A DNA stretch of 64,000 nt from Phoronis australis (Eukaryota; Phoronida; Phoronidae): contig NMRA01000130.1 in assembly GCA_002633005.1 (NCBI GenBank), positions 413,243 through 477,242 on the forward strand, read 5' to 3'. This document shows, in pieces, positions 45,281-58,093 of this stretch. The first letter of the stretch is position 1. The number at the start of each line of letters is the position of its first letter. Both the position numbers and the translations under genes were made by a program. The notes beneath the pieces are model-generated. The model saw only the letters and a program-made list of their open reading frames with translations. It did not search any database and was not told the origin of the DNA.

Positions 45281-45835
45281 GATTTAGGACAGAATTTTGG
45301 TTTTACACTTTACACAACTGTTTCTGAAAAATTAGCAATCTCATTTGAGCTGAAGTGTAAACACTGTATGTAGATATATATTGGTTTCTGAGATAGTTTC
45401 AATTAACTATTTCTAGACTGTGACCCTCTCATAATTACATGGATAAACTCTTATTTAACATTTGTGAAGACGGGAGCTTAAGCTCAAAATCCTGTCTTAA
45501 GTCTGAAGTCACAGTCATGAAACGGACCCCTGGCACCATTTTTAGGCCAAAAATATAGTTCATTCGTGTTAGTTACCCGACTGATTCTGAGGTCTGCGCT
45601 CACCGATTGAAAGTAAAAGAACCGACCGCCTGTTTCAATTTCAGCCAAGGTATCGTTCTTTTTTATTGAAAGCTGCTCAAAGCCACGTAAGCAAGGTTTG
45701 AAACGCCACGATTTTACAAGCGATGGGTAGAAATAGCATCATTTTTGCTCGTCTCAGCTTGCTTTTCTGTTTTGGAAAAGTGTGCACTAAAAGTACAGCT
45801 TTATCACCGACCCGATTTACATAAAAACACAGACC

Positions 45836-46089
45836 AGGGGCCCGTTCCAAGAAACTGACTTTTGAGTTCATTTTTGACTTAAGTCTAAGATTTGTCTTAA
45901 CTTCCAAACTTTGAAACTTCAACATCTGGTAACTTCATCAAAATTAAACCAAAACTTACGTCAAACACTTAAAGCAATCTAAACATCTCTTTCTTGAAAT
46001 GATTTTGAGACAAATTGAACTTTTATTTTAAAATTTAGTAAAATTTAGGAATTGTCTTAGCTAAGTCAGTTTTGTTGGAACGGGCCCTT
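45836..46089. mobile_element. MITE family E (TIR AGGGGCCCGTTCCAA)
   Basis: About 250 bp; left CAGGGGCCCGTTCCAAGAAA, right TTGTTGGAACGGGCCCTTA, with further complementary 'aactgactt'/'aagtcagtt' inside. The interior is AT-rich, without a coding region. Confidence 0.8.
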
Positions 46090-48130
46090 AATCAACTATT
46101 CCTTTTGGCCTTATTACTGTCATTATCTTCAAAGGCCTCATGCATATTCAAGTCGCGATTATGCCGTCGATCCGGCTACTTGACACCCCTTTGGTAATGA
46201 ACTAATCCGAAAACGTGCGTTCACAGGGGAGCTATTGTCAACCACAAATGTTTTTGCTGTACGTTGGGTTTCTTTCCTCGACGTCTATTTTTATTGACTG
46301 ATACCCGCTAGGCCTTATTCTTTGTGCCGTCTAGTCGTAGGATACTAAATAGGTAATTAAAGGACCATTGACCGTGGCACTTTGACCTTCGTATCTGGGG
46401 TGCGACTGTTGAAATGTGACCCAGACGTGAGAACCATTCCCTAACAGACAGCCAGGGTAATAATCAAACAATGCAGAGTCCCGTGCAGTGTTCATTCGGT
46501 TGTGAAACTATTTTTATGTTTACTATGTTGATTGTGATTTATTGCAAATATTATAACACAAAGCTTTGAAACATTTTCTCCGGTGCAGCGTTGCCGAGCT
46601 GTTCTTTGTGCGATTACCTATAGAGTATATCAGTGTATAGTATCACGAGCTTAAAATTAATGTTTTAGTGTATTTCAAACCTTTGACGTAGGAAATCAAT
46701 TAAAATTTAATCCTTTCAACGGTTTCTGTGCTCTAAAGTATTTTTAAATATTGGGATTTTCCGCAAATAGTCCCCCGAATATAGACCACGGGCGGGCATA
46801 TATGTATTATATTTGGGGAACTAGAATATACGCCCTTAGGCTACTATTGGAAAGTCCTGGTACCATTCAAATCTGTGGCCAAGGCACCAATCAACGACGC
46901 TTAACTTAGTTTACACTGAATTCAAGCTGTTACCGTCGGTATCAGTAAGAACTTGTCTGCCTGTATGAGGAATTTTATCCCCTGGGAATCATGTATTGAA
47001 CTCTTCGACTTACTATAAGTTATTTTTCTGAATTTGTGTTTCTGTGTTACTATTTCCACGGTCTTTATGAGATTTCCGGCCAATTTAAGAAAGACCCAGT
47101 TTGGTAACATTCTGTGAAAACTATTTCTCCACTAATAATACACCAAGGGCTCGTTGCATCAAAGGTCATAAATTCAAGCCAAACGACGATCGAAACTTCG
47201 TACAATAACGTGACTTGTGGAGACAGTCGCTAAGTACGACTATTGGTGAAAAGAAAAATTATCAACTTAACGACAGTAACAATGATTTTGCTCTTCTTAA
47301 AAAACCAGCGTCGTGTATGGAATAACCGGTGATTGCCAACGGACCGTCTTAGCTACGACCGGGGCCCACAAACTTCAGTTTTATTCAACCCACACAGAAC
47401 AGTGTTGAGAACAATAGAAACACTTATAAAACTGAAATTAAGATTGCAGTTTTAGAAAAGATGTCTACATTTGAATCTATGAAGAACGGTTTTGACCATG
47501 CCACGAAACTTGACAGCGCTAATAGGCAACTTTCTTTCCGCACACTTCGGTCTGTATGGGTTTCTGGAGCTTCGGGCTTCAAGTTTGTCATTCAGTATAT
47601 GAAGCTCGCTCGAACTGACGTTGGACGTTGGGTAGAACGGGCTTTCCGACGGGCCCACAAATGGAAAAAAGGGGGGCGAGATGTGGGAAGCACGTCGGGT
47701 TGTGAAAGTATAGCGCCAGTATTTAATTTATCAACACGCCATTAAAAGTTGCTCAGCTTTTGAAACAGGAATAGTTAGCAATACAAAGCAACTTTGTCGA
47801 ATGAAAGTCGAACCATACATGCTCAGGAGCTGAATCAATTTTTCGCAAATTTATTTTCTGCCGAGTGCGGGCGTGTGCCTCCAGTAGCGTGACGGTAAAG
47901 ACAATAGTGTACACGTTTTACACACGATAAGAAAACGACATTCAGGAACACGCTTTGAGATCGCAAAATGAAAAGTTGTTCCGTCCTTCCCATCAAAATC
48001 CCGACCTTCCCAATTTCTCGTCGCCGTGTCCTAGTTGGCGAATCGTTTTGTGTCTTTACCGTCGAAAAGTTCTCCGTACTCACGTATTTTCGTATCGTTT
48101 TCGAAAAGTTCTAGTCAACGCCAATACGGC

Positions 48131-48697
48131 GATAATAGAGAGGTTTTGCAAAGTGACGTGAACGTGCATTATGACGCATACTTAATTGCGCGTGCCGATT
48201 CACGTTACCGCAACAAAAATGGGTTTCGCAACAGCTAAATTTTTACAAGAACGTGAAAGTAAACGTGAACTGAATAACTGAGCTCAGAATGTCCAGTTAT
48301 CGTAGTACATAATATGTACTACCATAACTAGACATCCTGATAATAGTGAGGTTTCGCAAAGCGACGTGAACGGCAGAAAAAGATTTTGGAAAGCGAGCTT
48401 TATTGCAAATTAACTTTGAGAATATTTATAGACAAAAAAATCGTGTTCCTTTTATACTAAAGCAAAGAAGAAAGATCGAGAACCCTAACAAAATAAAAAT
48501 CGTTTCGATGTCTTGCCAAATAAGACTTAAAAAGGGCCGCAGGTTTCGCGTTCAAATCGACGCGAATCTCTCTGTATTCTCGTAAAGTACGCAAACACTA
48601 TAGGGATTACGTCACAGCCAACAGTGGCATGTATGACGCGGAATTATACAAGCGTGATAATTCACGTTCTCGTCGCTTTGCGACACCTCTCTATTTT
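48131..48697. mobile_element. Inverted-repeat element F (ATAATAGAGAGGT...)
   Basis: The phrase ataatag.gaggtt.tgcaaag.gacgtgaacg occurs at 48131 and 48341 in direct orientation and inverted at 48650-48697 ('gctttgcgacacctctctatt'). This looks like one element inside, or sharing an end with, another. A 26-bp-arm hairpin with a 3-nt loop (48285-48339) lies between the two left ends. Confidence 0.6.
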
Positions 48698-48752
48698 TAA
48701 TAGACAGAAAACGCAACTTTTAATACGATCGTGACGTCAGCGTTTTCAATAA

Positions 48753-49030
48753 CTCGCGTTTTCGTCTGTCCACACGAGTACATAAATGTCGCCTTTTCAA
48801 AACATTCCACTATGGAGAGCATTTTCGGCAGTTTGAGTTTACGGTTACCGAATTCAGCAAATACGTCTGGAAGGAAGCTGAATCGGTAAAGAAAAGGCTT
48901 AATTTTTAAATGTTTGCTTTTTAAAAAGCGTGTGTTTATTCTTTTCCTAATTCAATGGACACAAGTGGACAGAAGGCGTATCTGTAAAGTTGCGTTTACA
49001 ACTGAAAACGGAGTCGTGTGGACAGGGCCT
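48753..49030. mobile_element. Inverted-repeat element G (GTCTGTCCACACGA)
   Basis: Left gtctgtccacacga and right tcgtgtggacagggcc are complementary over 13-14 bp about 270 bp apart; 'gcgttttc'-type sequence is shared next to both ends. No coding region recognised. Confidence 0.55.
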
Positions 49031-50545
49031 AATACACCTGATGTGCGTAAGTGTGACCTCAAGACACAAATTTCGTTAATAAAAAATATCAAATGTAAGT
49101 TAATGTTAAATATCAAATGTAAGTTAGTGTTAGTAGGTGATCGGATTTCGTCGGGTTCGGCTTCATGCCAGGCCCGTAGCCAGTGGCATGGGCGGATGCA
49201 AGAGTTAAGGGTTTCCGGACCCCCTCCCTTTTTCACTTGATTTTAGAGATATCAAATCTAGAATTTAAAAATTGTTGACTTGGATGACCCTTTTTAAAAA
49301 TCCTTGATCCGACCCCCTTTTAAAAAAAACCTGGTTCCTTGTGTAGAGGGTGGTTCAAATTTCTAAAACGGTGGACCTTTTGGTTATATTTCGCAAACAC
49401 CGGCACTGTATTTTTCGGTAGCGCCCTTACGCAGCTAAGCTCTGCGGAAGGGAAATCCGTATACACGACGATGACTATCAGCTGCAGGCCTATCCCACAA
49501 AGGAGGATGCCATGATGGTTACTCCCACAAAACGAGTCCCAAATTCCGGTGTAATGTGGTCCAGAAAGTTCTCTTTCTGGATGACTGAGCGTTACCCTCT
49601 GACAAACTTTCGAACCATGCGTGCTTAAATGAGTGATTATTGAAACACCATGATCGGAAGGAAATATTTAGTCGGAGAATGACTTGACGAAAGTTTGTCT
49701 GGGTGTACATGCAATTTTGCATCGTGATGCTTGAGTTACTCATGGCGTTTAGGGAAATGGGAACAGTTCACTACTACGAAAGTTCACAAGCCCGCAAATA
49801 TATGAAATTTCGACCTCAGGTGTCATTTTTATACTTCCATATGTAAAAATAGACGATACTTCGGCTTCTATGGATGCAGTGGCCGGTGTAATTATACCGA
49901 AAACAACGCTCGGGTTCTAATACACAATGTTTGGTGTACTTACGCAGGCAAAATTGGGCTACAAGGCATGTCTTATGAATTCGAAAAAAATAATAAGTAC
50001 TTGCATTTTTAAACGAATATGAAGTAGGAATATTGATGAATTATCAACCACGATGCATTTACAAATCCATGTCAAGTTTGCAAAATTTCACAGTGCGACT
50101 GAAAAGTTTATCCGATACTTCAAAGACCCACCGCACCGGAATTGCGAGCATGACCGGGTCGAAACTAAATGTAGTAGACTACCCTATCCGTGCTAATTTT
50201 TACGAAGTCAGAGAGTCACATCCAGTGTTCTCAAATTAAAGCCGTCCGTTAGTCGCCGCAGCCTCGGAGAAATTTAAATATTCCCGTGCCCCAGATGTCC
50301 CTGTTTGAGTATGATTAATTTTAGATTCAAGAATCACGATTGTTAGTGATTTGAACTGAGCTCATTTCCGTAACAGGCAATCAATGCTTAAAGAACTGTT
50401 CAACTTTTGCACACTCTTTAAATGGTTACTATGTGGTCACAAATACAACATTTCATGTACGTCACTTCCGCCTCATAAGCAGACATTCAGAGTAATAAAG
50501 TGTCATAATTGGAACTTAGCTGGTTTTGGAATAGTACATTCGTAG

Positions 50546-50762
50546 CATGCGCGCACCCAGCCTCCAATATCGGGGGGGGGGCTCGAATTCCTGACGTTGT
50601 GGACCTTTCGGGCGGACTAAAAAAAAAAAANTGTGCTTGTTTAGTGGACTTTTGTCTCATTCTCTCGGACTTTTTGTTTCTCAGAGGAGGACCTTTATAC
50701 CCACTTCGCCAAGGGGGGGGGGCTCCTTCGAGCCCCCCGAGCCCCCTGTGGGTGCGCGCATG
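50546..50762 (+). mobile_element. MITE family B, copy 3 (perfect ends, TSD CGTAG)
   Basis: Starts CATGCGCGCACCCAGCC and ends GTGGGTGCGCGCATG; CGTAG at 50541-50545 and 50763-50767. The ends are perfect inverted repeats over 13 bp. The single unresolved base of the window (n at 50631) lies after its internal A run. Confidence 0.9.
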
Positions 50763-52687
50763 CGTAGTGACAGACATTAGGAGCAGTGAACCTTCTGAGT
50801 AATCATATAACCTTGCAAATCTCTTCCATCAAATGTACTGGGTGCATGAAGTAGGTGAGGTAGTGCGCCATTGATAAATCAAGGGCGGCGCAGTACTGAA
50901 ATAAGTGGTGGGCTATAGCCTCCCCACCAGCCCCCTATAGTTCACCGCCCATGGCAATAGTTTAAACGAGGAGACTTCTTCATTGACTAAAGGTTTTTAT
51001 TAGGTCTAAACCTACATTTTGCAAATAATGTGAATGTGCTCGTCTGCGGGATTTTCTCGGTACAAGAACACACGGTAGTGAGATGTCTACTTTTTTGAGC
51101 AACGGCAGAAGACTGCCTGTTGAAGATACGAGTACTGAATATAAAGAAAATGAAAACCCACACATCACATATGCATAGTAATCCACCAATCCACAGCCAA
51201 AGCGTGCACTGAATTAACAACATATTCGACGATCACTTTGGATTCGAAATTCAAAAAGCCAACAGGGCACTAGGCCGAAATAACAGAAAACAAACTTATA
51301 TTTGGCTGTTTTGTTGATTGATCGATTTTAAGGCAGTCACATTTTACTTTTTGGGATCTCTCGCTGGTATGTAGGTATAGACATTTATTTCTTGGCCCTT
51401 GTTTTCCTATCATATAGTCACCACGCACTTTCAATGTAAATAGTAGTCAGTGGTCAATAACAAAACGTCCTCTAATCGTCTGCACGAGCCTGCCATCTAC
51501 GCAAACACATATGGTGACACCTGACAATTGCCCCGTCGGTACGACCCGAAGGGATTACTGACGTAAAGCGCTTAGAATCAGAAGCCCGGCAATTCGAAAT
51601 TAGTACCAACTTGATTAGTATTGTAGTTAGTAAAACCAGTAATAACTACAATCAGGAAGATCTCTTCCTGCTACAATTAATATTTTGTTGTAGTTGTTCA
51701 TATGTATCCTATCCGTAATGGATATTTTGGGGCCGGATTTTTTTCGCGGGGGGCCGGAGGGGGTTCGATCGAACTTCCCCTCTGGCAACGGGCCTATATG
51801 ATAAAGTTGTTCAGCATTGACTCTTAGCTATCACGGTTGTTTCGGCTCGATCTTACCGAAACCCATGACCTAAGAACACGTCAAGGTGATATCAAGCCAA
51901 GTCACTGCATCATGTGGCATTTTCCGAAACCAGTAGCCTAAGTTTCCCGGTTTGAGAGCGGAAATTCAATTTGGGACCCTAGTTTCGATATTTTATTGCC
52001 ACAGACTACAATGTTTGTTTACCGTGTGTACGTCATTCAAGTTTTTGCAGAAATTTTGGGATGTACACCGAAGCCAGTGTTCGATCGCACCGTTCTCGTC
52101 AGGGCGATCATTCGTGTAGCTGACGATGACGCAAAGCCCAGCATCGTGTCCAAAATGCGAATTTGAGGCTCTCCTGAACTTTTCACCGGAATCCATCTGT
52201 GAGTGACGGTCCTATTGATACATTTGCAATCAAAACTAAGAACGTGACTTCCTTCCTGGTGTCGTATCAGTGGGCTGCTCCAACCTTGTCGTTATTGCAT
52301 TTCAGTGCTGGAAATATGCAACATATTGGCCTCGAGTCAGAGGCAGTCAAAAATTGTGTAGTAAACAAGTTAGTAAATCTTTCAATTTTATATCCAATAC
52401 AAACTGGATTTAACGGTAAGATAGAATAAATACAAAGTAATTCGCGGTTTGCTAAAAATATTTAGATTTATAAAACAATTTGCGAACACTCTTTGGAAGT
52501 TAAAAACATAGAAGGAACTTCACCAGTCAAAAAGATGTCACCAAAAATAATAAATTTTTTTTTTCGTAAATGGCAGCCCTTCATGGAGGTCTCTGTTCGG
52601 ATTTTTTGCTATCAACTCATCTAGATTAAAAGAGAAATCAAAGACATTCACTGACTGTCATTGACGACCACTTTGTCGGTGAAACAC

Positions 52688-52850
52688 CAGTGGCAGATTT
52701 AAGGGGGGGGGGGGGGGCAAGGGGGCCATGGCCCCTCTAAAATTCTCCCACATTCCATTTGACACTGCGAGGGTGCGAATGTCTGAAGGGCAAAATCCTA
52801 GCTAATCCTCTGTCCTGCCCCCCCAACTCAAAATCATGGATCCACCCCTG
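52688..52850. mobile_element. MITE family C, copy 3
   Basis: Starts CAGTGGCAGATTTAAGG and ends TGGATCCACCCCTG. Flanks AACAC and AATAC differ by one base, consistent with an aged 5-bp duplication. The interior ('tcccacattccatttgacact') is close to copy 2. Confidence 0.8.
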
Positions 52851-55800
52851 AATACAAGAAATTCATCACGAATTAAAGTTCAAATCCACATTATTTCTTT
52901 TTCGAAAAGTGACGGGTTGTTGAAACGAACAAGTGTAAAGGCCTTTATGTCGTGTTTTGAGAAAGCCAAGACGGAATCGGTATATTGGATGCGTCAGCAA
53001 ACTTCATAATTGCCGTGGAAGAACTGAATATAATATTATGCAGACTTTTATCTCCTAATTATTTATATCTTAATATCGCAAGTCAGGGTAATTCGATTTA
53101 ACAATATCTCAAATCTCATTCACAAAAATTGACCGTTTTTTACAATATTTCCTATAAGCGTTGCAAAATACATTATCTTCGTTCTCATGGAACTTCAAAT
53201 GCGAAATATATACCGTATTGCGAGAAAAAAAGATATAATACACGTAAATGGTAACTTTTAGGCACCATGTGATTCTGGGCATTGGGTTGCAAGTATAAGC
53301 TTACTGGCTGATATGTTTTAGTTCTAATGAATGTTTGCCAGTAACTCGGTTCAGTACGCTTACATATTATTTAATGAAAATTCAGATTCTGTTGAAATAT
53401 TAAATTAAAGCTTTAACGGTGCCGTTGAACGTGAGGCCAGCCCGCATTACATTGTACGTGGTTCAGGGAAAACTTCACACCTGCTAGTATTGCGCAGAGA
53501 ACCGATCAATCAAATTCCAACAACAGATGAACGAGGTGACAAATGAAAATCAAATAAATAAAATAGATATTAAACATAGGGCAACGCTCTGCAGTCTATT
53601 GTCAACCACGCCCGCAGCTCGTTTCAGCGAACGTCCACCACAAAATAGCCTGTTGTCAGTTATTTTTAGGTTAGGTTGCATGCAGTCTCTGTTATTCTGT
53701 CTCAGTGGATAAAATGGACTCTGATCTGCCACAAAATGTCATGCGCATTTTTTGTCAATGTAAATACTTTTTGAGATGCCTTTTCCCCGCGTGTAAATTT
53801 ACAACGCACTACGCTTATAAGGTGCCCGTGTGTCCCTGATATTACCAAATCTTTCACACGTAAGTGATCTCCTAACGTTCGTATTTGCTGTAAGGAGTGT
53901 CACCTGGTTTATGTACAAAAACTACTCCACAACACGATGGGAGCCCATTCTTCAAGCGCTTTCACAAAGGCTTTTTAACTGTACAAAGTTGCAAGTTTTA
54001 GCCAAATACTAGAAAATTACAGCACTCGAAGTTTCAGCATTTATCCTGTTTGTTTCTTTACGATACAAGTGATACAATCAAAGAAACAGCGATTTGTGTT
54101 GCTGATTTACCTAAGCCAAAATGTCGGAACTTCTAACAGCAAAATTGATGATTTACTACATATCCAGGTTTTTTGCAAGCCTTTCAATTCCCGTACATAT
54201 AACGAACACATTTTCACCCCATGGTAACGAATTGCAATGGCAAACCGCTACGAGTCTCATGAACTTAAATTGTGGCTTGCACAATGCAACGCAAGATCTC
54301 TGCTGTGGTAAACATTTGCAGTCAGCGGCATCGAAGCAGGGCTAAAATGAGATTGAACTCGCTAATGGGGGCGTCTCGATTCGACGCGACCAGAAAAATC
54401 AATACTCTCTCCCACGAGCTATATATTGAGTGAAACATGAAATCGTCTTGCCAGCAAGCTGAGCCCGCAGACATATCATTTTGTTGAGCAGGTGTTTCGC
54501 GAGTATTTTTTTCGAGGAAGTAGTTTTGTGCGGCAGCTTCGACAGACATGCTAGTTTCTAGTCCACAGATCGTCATTCAAAGTCCATGACACTGCTGTCA
54601 ACATGTGATGCACCTCTCGTTCGACTGTGATGTATTTTACAGTTAATTCTTTGGGGCACCAACAATGAACGAAAAATTTCCTTCCCATAATCTAGTCTTC
54701 GGGTTACCGATCCGCTCATTTTCCCACACTAATTCCATGTTTCCGTTGTCACGAGCAATTTTGACAGGGACTTCATCTATGAGAACATCTCCATCAAAGT
54801 CGAATTAGAAAAAAAAAAAAAAACATTCCCAGTGACCTTCCATACTTTATGCCAGAGGACTTAATATTCGAATTTAACAACTATAATTGGGTACAACGAG
54901 ACATTTAAAAACAGACCAAGACGCTCTTTGATGACAACCAACTTAGTCGCTGGGGCATTCCAACTTGTCGCTTGGTGCGTGACAGTAACAGCGGTGAATA
55001 TTGAGTTTAACCCCCATATCTACAGGACAATGTTTAGGCGCTGATAAGAATGCCATTGTTGAGGCCGCTAAGCATTAAACTGCCCCACCCTTGACCCTGG
55101 TTATCCACCACTATGTGACAGTTAATAACTCGAGAGTGGGTTGTCAGCTGCACGAAGTTAGATCGGAAATTTAATCACGCACAACGACCTGCAGTTATGA
55201 AAAAATGAAATAACAAGCTGGCATTGGAGGGCTGAAACAACCTTCATTCAGTTGTCATTGGGCTTTTGTCCTAGAAAATAATCACGACAAGACTTCAAAA
55301 AGAAGTGTTAGCAATACCAGCAACAAAAATCAAGTAGTGAAAATAATTCACAAAATTTTATTTTCCTCCTATGACAATATGGTCGGTAAGGCCACGGTCG
55401 GGTAGTTCTAAGATCTGCGAACGAAACATTAACCCTGTTTTTTATCACTTACCACTCCAATGAGTCAAAGCAATATCGTACGCCAGACTCATATGAGACC
55501 TCAGCCCATATACCGTCTGGCGGGCATCCAACACTCCAGAACGACTAAGGGTCAGGGCAGGCAAGTCCTTTGTTGTGAGGGATGCCAGTCTTCAAAACAT
55601 GGGAATATTCTTATTGTTGTCAATCCTTTGTTATGCAATTAGTTCACTCTGCCAAAACCAGTAGGTAACAATTCTTTACCGGCTTAGAACACGAGTTCTG
55701 TCAGCGTTGAAAGACGTTCATGACTTTCAACTGGTGTGTTAGTACTTGACCTCCCCCCAGCGTACAAGTCGCCCGCGTTATTTATGCAGTTGTGTGGCAC

Positions 55801-58072
55801 GAATGCATTCCCCACGCCCTCCAGGGGGAAATACGTCACTAGCCAGTGAACTACCCACGACGTGTGGAGCTCACGTGGGGTCGGTATATCCAATCAGGGG
55901 AGGGATTTGAGTCTTGACATGAATGATTGATTCCTTATATGGATAATAGCCAGACAGACCCCCACCCTAATAATCATATTATAGGGGACGGGGATATTGA
56001 ATATCGCCCGACACTACACAAAGAAACCAACCTTTCTTGGGGAATACTGCTTGTCGTTCATACTTACGGTGATAGGTAAGTGTTATCAGGAAACTGACTA
56101 TATTCTGATATCTTGATAGTGACTACGTTGTGGAATACGGAGGATATTCATATAGAAATTTCTATTACAAAAAACGACCCAGGGGTCAACTCGGCATTCA
56201 GTCGAGAGTTCGTTCGTTTGGTCGCTCCGACGGACTGCAAACTGGCATTAATTGTAGGATTTGAGTTACCTGTACACGATTCCCTTGTCAACCTATATGT
56301 GTATAGATCATAAGTAGATAACATTTGTCCCACAACGTAGTATTTCATATGTTTGTATCCGAGATTTAATGTCGAAAGTGAACCAACCGCATTGTGTCGA
56401 CCGGATGACCTTGTCCTTGACGCTTTGTTTAGTGCGCCATGGCTTGTCTTTCGGATTGAGCATGAATATGACAAAAACCGAGAAACCTACCGTATCCATT
56501 TGGTTTGTTATTGAATGAGCCTTCGAAGACCAAGTGATTTTGTTCAGATTTATTGTAAATCAGCTGACTGATTATTACGTCATGCGTATTTCCTTTGTTA
56601 TCGACAGAGGTCGCAGTTGAATAGTTTGTTTATGTTTGATTCTTGTCACTATCATGGTCACTATTGTGTGCTTCACCTTTATCTGTTAGACAAAAATAGT
56701 CTGCCACTTTTATTCCTTTAGAATTTTTTGATGTAAACAGTGTTTTGATAAAATGTTGTAGTGTTTGAAGATAGGCCTCTTTGCCTTTTCCTGTTTGTTT
56801 GAACTCCAGGTATGTCTTGCACCACTAAAGTTATATATTCAAATATTAACATTGGCAACCTCATTTGTCCATAAATCTTTTTTAGAGAATCGGTATCAAA
56901 TTTGACTGATGCACTTTGTTGCTTATTGGGGAGGAGTCTTTTTTATGAAGTAATATTTTGCGACAAGTAATATTCAGGACCTTCGACAACTCAATTTCGA
57001 GGCCTAATATCGGCCACATTAATAATTCCCCTATGAAAAATATTTGTAAATCATGCAAAATTCCCTTCATCAGCCTTCACCAGGCTCAAAAATTCCCCTC
57101 TGATGAATTGAAAAATTCCTCTCTAGGCAAGAATCTGCAGTGCACTAGTTTTGGCTACTTGAGGTGTTGCCAGTGGCGGTGGCCACCAGGGGTGGAATTG
57201 GTGATAACCTTGAGGGGAGGGTTTGTTGATTTCCCCTCAATCAAAAAAATTACCTTCCTAGAAGGCACAAGCACCACTCCTCCGAGGGCCGTGATGCAAT
57301 AAACTTTTAACGAAGTTAGAAGTATTAATATGCTTGTGTTATTAAAATTTTAAGTTTCTAACCCCGCATACACTTCGTTTGATGCATTCCAGTTGACACC
57401 ATCTGGTGCACTGACCTTGAGTGTGCTGTGCTTAGTTATGTGGAATGATTATTTAAGCAGGAAGTGCACTGCAAATGTCGCTGTGCAAAAAGATAAATTC
57501 ATCAAAGAGCAAGGAGTAGATGTGGACTTTAGCTCGTATTCTTTGATAGTTGACCACGTTTGGTGAATCGCCGTTCTAGAATTTTTCTGAAATTATCTCT
57601 TTGAATGCCCATGTTTGCTTTACACCTAGTACCCGCCCCTGAATTTTTGTATTTCTCTCCTTAATTCCATGGGGTGCATTGCGTAGACACTCTTGAAGAA
57701 CTTGCGGTGAGAAATCTCCATCCCATAATTCAACATTACAACCTGACTGACCAATCACTTTAATAGTCGTCATTTTGCAAGGGTAGGTTAGTAAGCTCCT
57801 GAGTATATCCACACAACACTTGCCTTTCCCTCACGTGATTTTGCGTAGTCTGAGGGGATCTTTCTTTTACCCGAGTTTATCTTACGTAATGTGTCCCCTG
57901 GACGAGTATGCTGGAATTGTAGGACGTCAGATTAATTGTTTTTAAGAGCTTTCAGCAAGTACCCTGAGGACCCCGTGCATACACCTGTTGGTGTGATAAG
58001 ATAGCACCAGTGTTGCAAAGTCTTGTACACATTTATGCTTAATTTTCTGGCATCGTTTTGCTGTACTTTTAG

Positions 58073-58093
58073 ATGGTGAATAGACGGTTGTAA
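58073..58093 (+). promoter_or_regulatory. Upstream ORF of NAB ending on the main start codon
   Basis: Right after a tttta-g acceptor (58071-58072) the exon begins ATG GTG AAT AGA CGG TTG TAA. The last A of this stop is the A of the NAB ATG (TAATG). This 6-residue ORF would be translated first if the acceptor is used, and NAB could then be reached by re-initiation or leaky scanning. Confidence 0.45.

Larger units (their letters stand above)
44117..58072. other. Gene-poor interval between ATXN7L3 and NAB
   Basis: About 14 kb with no gene I can name. Contents: MITEs of families A, B, C and E, two further inverted-repeat elements at 48.1-49.0 kb, and AT-rich unique-looking sequence. NAB non-coding first exon(s) and promoter probably lie in it; GTATGT at 56810 after 'gaactccag' is one possible donor. 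Two minus-strand open frames (51993-52196 and 54322-54576) are discussed as findings. Confidence 0.5.

Noticed and set aside
47461-47745. 94-residue plus-strand frame (MSTFESMKNGF...)
   Set aside because: A reasonable start, but no domain, no splice context, and an overlapping frame of similar length on the other strand.
48914-49240. 108-residue frame
   Set aside because: Runs through the right end of element G and other repeat-like sequence; no homology seen.
50487-50802. Frames on both strands over family B copy 3
   Set aside because: Non-coding MITE; the frames pass through the unresolved base and G/C runs.
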